Of a DNA stretch of 64,000 nucleotides, positions 60,925 to 64,000 are shown piece by piece. The stretch lies in contig OY365818.1 in the NCBI GenBank assembly GCA_959347315.1, positions 2,823,841-2,887,840 on the forward strand. The letters are read 5' to 3'. The number at the start of each line of letters is the position of its first letter. The stretch's first letter is position 1. Source of the stretch: Bimastos eiseni (Eukaryota; Annelida; Clitellata; Crassiclitellata; Lumbricidae). Both the position numbers and the translations under genes were made by a program. The notes under the pieces are model-generated. The model did no database searches. It saw only the letters and a list, made by a program, of their open reading frames with translations, and was not told the origin of the DNA.

Positions 60925-61385
60925 ACTAACGCAGTGCCAGTCCCAAGCCTGGATAAAGGAGGAGGGCGGCGCTAATAGTCTGTGTTAGTGGTTCTCAACC
61001 TTTTTTGTCCTGCGACTCTCTAATAATATTTACAAAGTTGTGGCGGCCCCAGCTATTAAAAGTATTGGGTTACTGCCTTCACCGCGTTATACTACCATTC
61101 ACTTTGCTTTTTTCAGTCATAACAGCATAAAAGCAGGACCAATCTTTAAATTACAGATCAATATTTAAAATTTGTTATTGGTTATATTCTTTTATTAAAT
61201 GAATTATAATACAAGAAATAAGAAAAGATTGATTAAAGTCTTTTAGTGGAAGGCTAGTTCTTGTAATATTTGAGTACGTAAATAGTGACCTCTGGCAAAT
61301 CGTAGGGCGACCCCCACGGGGTCACGACCCACAGGTTGAGAACCGCTGGTCTATGCTATCACACAGTGTCGTTAAACTGCAACTA
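60925..61385 (+). repeat. Family A repeat split by a hAT-type element
   Basis: 5' part 60925-60985 (GCAGTGCCAGTCCCAAGCCT, AGGAGGGCGGCGCTAATAG). 3' part from 61349 (CACACAGTGTCGTTAAACTG, CAACTACC). Confidence 0.95.
60986..61348. mobile_element. Non-autonomous hAT element, 363 bp, nested in a family A copy
   Basis: Ends TAGTGGTTCTCAACCTTTTT and, reversed, CAGCGGTTCTCAACCTGTGG. Flanking octamers GTCTGTGT and GTCTATGC (6 of 8). The ends match those of the intact hAT at 4461-7097 (CAGCGGTTCCCAACC). No transposase. Confidence 0.9.
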
Positions 61386-61514
61386 CCTAACGTATCTAAC
61401 TTATGGATTGTGCAAATTACCTGCATATATAGCATGGATGAAATCGGTTTTAAAGGTGTTCAGCAGGGATAGTGATGATTGCTAGAAGTGACCAATGCAC
61501 AAGTTAAACTCCTC

Positions 61515-61640
61515 CACTGTTCGTTTTCTGACGGTCCCACTGTTCTTTTTCTGACGGTGCCAGTCCCAGGCCTGGATAAAGAAGGAGGGCGACGATGATG
61601 GTCTTTGCTATCACATAGTGTCGTTACGATTGCGCAGTAT
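61515..61640 (+). repeat. Family A repeat with a doubled 5' segment
   Basis: CCACTGTTCGTTTTCTGACG occurs twice in a row (CCACTGTTCTTTTTCTGACG), then GTGCCAGTCCCAGGCCTGGA, GAAGGAGGGCGACGATGATG, CATAGTGTCGTTACG. Confidence 0.9.
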
Positions 61641-61699
61641 CATCGATCGATACTTCGTCGGCAGGTAGTGGCGCTATAAAAAATCAGGACTGTCGCAGT

Positions 61700-61795
61700 T
61701 ATTTTAGCTTCAGTTTAACGACAGTGTGGGATAACAACGATCGCTAGTGTCGCCCTCCTTTCTTATCCAGATTTGGGACTGGCATTGCCTCGGTA
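61700..61795 (-). repeat. Family A repeat copy
   Basis: TTCAGTTTAACGACAGTGTG, ATCGCTAGTGTCGCCCTCCT, CCAGATTTGGGACTGGCATT. It faces the copy at 61515, forming an inverted pair. Confidence 0.9.
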
Positions 61796-61857
61796 CGAGG
61801 ATCGGCAGAGTTATAGTAATAATGATAATTGTTTGAATATTGTATTGTAGCGGCAGT

Positions 61858-61861
61858 CGTT

Positions 61862-61922
<61 letters not shown>

Positions 61923-61925
61923 CTA
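61858..61925. repeat. (TAG)n microsatellite
   Basis: About 20 TAG units. Confidence 0.97.
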
Positions 61926-62011
61926 TTGTTGTAATAATACTAGCAATAATAATGATAGCAATAGTATTAGTAATAGTATTAATTATAATGATAAAGATGA
62001 TGATAATCAGA

Positions 62012-62240
62012 TGTGTGACAAGGTTTTGAAAAGTGGGGGGACATAATAAAAAAAAGTTCCTCCCCACTTTTTGTATTTTGCCCCCCCCCCCTTCAGAAAT
62101 TTGAAGACTGGGGAACACAAATTATCTTAACAAGAGTCATCTTAAAAAGCCATTGGAGAAACGTAAAAAAGGGACCGATTTGGGGCACATGGGGGACACT
62201 GAGCACTAAAACTGGGGGGCTATCAACCTATCTGGTAAAA
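62012..62240 (-). repeat. Dispersed G/C-run repeat, second of an inverted pair
   Basis: ACAAGGTTTTGAAAAGTGGG, GTCATCTTAAAAAGCCATTG, CCGATTTGGGGCACATGGG, CACTAAAACTGGGGGGC; the reverse of 33505-33790. Confidence 0.85.
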
Positions 62241-62244
62241 AGAG

Positions 62245-62615
62245 CGTTAAGCTTCTGTGGCAGAGACCTAGGCCTTTCAACGCACGGAAAATGACTTCTG
62301 CGACAGAAAGTTATTCGCATATTTTTAAAATTACGACACTAGCTCTAGCAATGACCCTGAATGACCCTCACGATGCATCGTTCTTACCTACCATCACGAC
62401 GCAAATTAAACATTTTGAGTCTTTCTAACAGTGCGCATGCGCAGAGGTCATCACTCGCTAAATGTTTTGCGTGTTCGGCTGCAGAAGTAAAATATTCGTT
62501 TATATTGTGGCCGAACTTTCGACCGCAGAAGATTTATCCGTAAAAATTGTCGCTTAGTATGGGTCAATGAATAATATACGAAATATCACGAAAGGAGGTT
62601 TAGCGTCAATATCCA
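62245..62615. other. Intergenic, no gene seen
   Basis: GTGCGCATGCGCAGAGG at 62432 matches the NRF1 consensus, but no initiation region or gene is evident nearby. Confidence 0.35.
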
Positions 62616-62619
62616 CTCT

Positions 62620-62710
62620 CATCAGTCCATATGAGTAACGACATCCTACATGTAGACCTGTGGTGTGTCTTTCTTTCAACCCTTTTGATCGCTCAAACTA
62701 CTAACGGACA
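62620..62710 (-). repeat. Right arm of the distant inverted duplication
   Basis: CAGTCCATATGAGTAACGAC, TCGCTCAAACTACTAACG: reverse of 59394-59737 without the 259-bp segment. Confidence 0.88.
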
Positions 62711-62774
62711 TTCAATATTACTTTCTGCAATAGACGGACTTTTAGAATCATTCATTCGCTCATTCATTCATTTC

Positions 62775-62825
62775 GGAAATTTATATAGCGCCCCTTCAGA
62801 AACCTACTCAGAGGCGCTCGAATCA
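62775..62825 (-). repeat. Antisense LINE-type tail
   Basis: AATTTATATAGCGCCCCTTC then CTACTCAGAGGCGCTCG. Confidence 0.8.
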
Positions 62826-62829
62826 TCTG

Positions 62830-63885
62830 TCTTGACGTTCAAACATATTATCCACCATAAAGTCAACGTCTGAAACTTACTCGATATACTGCACCATCCA
62901 GTGATTAATTGTAATGTTGATTACCAAGGGGAAATAAAAGATCAGCCCTATCTTCAGGACTGGGATTATTAAACCGGGCGCTCCAAAAGTTTGTCTTTCT
63001 CCAAAGATCATAATATATAAATAATTTGTCGTCAATGGTATCGGCCACGTAATATTACGGGTTATATCGATGCGTGTTGTAACGAGGACGTGGTATACCG
63101 TGTTCTGTTTGGACACCTTTGAATATTTATTTACAACGCCTTATAAACGTCATGCGTTATACGTAAAGTAAATTACTTTGCTCCAGTCTGTTGTTACAAG
63201 AAGGGCGCCAATTTCCCACTAAACATTAAATCTGACAAATGTCATACTGCTTAGCTTTTCCGCCTCCATCGCATCTTAACGCTATAGCTTAGATCGGAAT
63301 ATTGCAAACTGGTGAATTCATGTTTGGCTATAAACATGACTTGTTACCTCATACCTTATCTGGGTATCTTGACACTAGCTCGGCCATTCATTCATGCATT
63401 ACTAGGAGAGCCTCCGGTTATAGAATGATCTTTGCACTCGTAAATTCTCTGTTAAGATGGCACAGTTATCACAGTTTGGAACATTCTTCGTTCTGACATC
63501 GTTGGCCTTTCTCATCTCCTCCTGCTTAAAATCGCTTCTGCATGCTTACGCACTCAATTTAAATGTATGACTAATTCTTGTCTTATGCGGTCATTTTAGT
63601 CATAAATGCTAAATCATGAAACAATGATTGTTAGGCTAACATTTCAATTGAAATGTAAACCACTCCCAATTCTGATCATAATGTTATCACTCTATATCTA
63701 AATGTTTTCCTTCTGAAAGGCTTCATAGGAGGCACAAAACAGCGGGACTCAGGTTTCCCCCTTCATTAGTTCCCTCTCTTGTATACATCCCAACATAGTG
63801 TTACTATAAACACGAAAATTAACTGGATCATGAGTTGCTGCATTTCGCCACTAGAGACTTGCCAACCATACGGATGTTATTATTA
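62830..63885. other. Intergenic, no gene seen
   Basis: TTTGGACACCTTTGAATA at 63109. Short frames only; nothing recognised. Confidence 0.4.
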
Positions 63886-63889
63886 ATCC

Positions 63890-64000
63890 ATAGTTTAACG
63901 TCGTCATATGACATCTATGGCCATTGACGACAATTTGAAACATTTACAGGGCAGTACAAAGAAATTCATAGCGTCCGAAAGACACCATTCAAAACTGTCT
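63890..64000 (+). repeat. Dispersed repeat family B copy, cut by window end
   Basis: AGTTTAACGTCGTCATATGA, CATTGACGACAATTTGAAAC, TTCATAGCGTCCGAAAGACA. Matches 22830-22970. Confidence 0.85.

Overview
The window is animal nuclear DNA. It holds two spliced genes with GT-AG introns inside a landscape dominated by repeats: microsatellites, minisatellites, short inverted-repeat DNA transposons, tRNA-derived SINEs and eroded LINEs. The repeat style and gene complement suggest a marine invertebrate, lophotrochozoan or invertebrate deuterostome. I cannot name the species from sequence alone. Two 200-base runs of N (9884-10083 and 31301-31500) are assembly gaps.

Gene 1 lies on the minus strand from 24711 down to 171 and runs off the left edge. 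It is an RFX4-type winged-helix transcription factor. I placed 16 coding exons by translation and splice signals, and every exon-exon phase matches. In transcript order they encode an N-terminal acidic segment, the RFX DNA-binding domain, the B/C/dimerisation region and the start of a low-complexity Ser/Pro/Tyr-rich C-terminus. The first coding exon was not found, and the last lies beyond base 1. Its introns hold a complete 2.64-kb hAT transposon with an intact 634-residue transposase ORF (4461-7097), a CR1/L2-like LINE fragment, several short inverted-repeat elements and many dispersed short repeats.

Gene 2 lies on the plus strand, 45034-52619, and is complete: TASP1 (taspase 1) in 12 exons encoding 392 residues, with catalytic Thr214. 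Its introns carry tRNA-like SINEs, a 28-bp and a 33-bp minisatellite, an inverted-repeat element filled with telomere-like CCCTAA sequence, and a copy of the main dispersed repeat.

The two genes are head to head, about 20 kb apart (24.7-45.0 kb). That interval contains long GT and GTAT microsatellites, short inverted-repeat elements, LINE fragments and several non-repetitive GC-richer islands that may be regulatory; the missing RFX4 first exon and promoter may lie there. From 52.6 to 64 kb I see no gene: minisatellites, a kilobase purine-rich tract, CATA arrays, inverted duplications and nested repeats.

The most distinctive feature is a family of about 27 dispersed copies sharing a roughly 90-bp core (GCCAGTCCCAAGCC at one end, GTGTCGTTAAACTGCAAC at the other). 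Two related families share its TTTAACGAC module, and many copies lie near a recurrent TTAGACACCTTT motif. Two copies are split by inserted short DNA elements, one with ends like those of the intact hAT.
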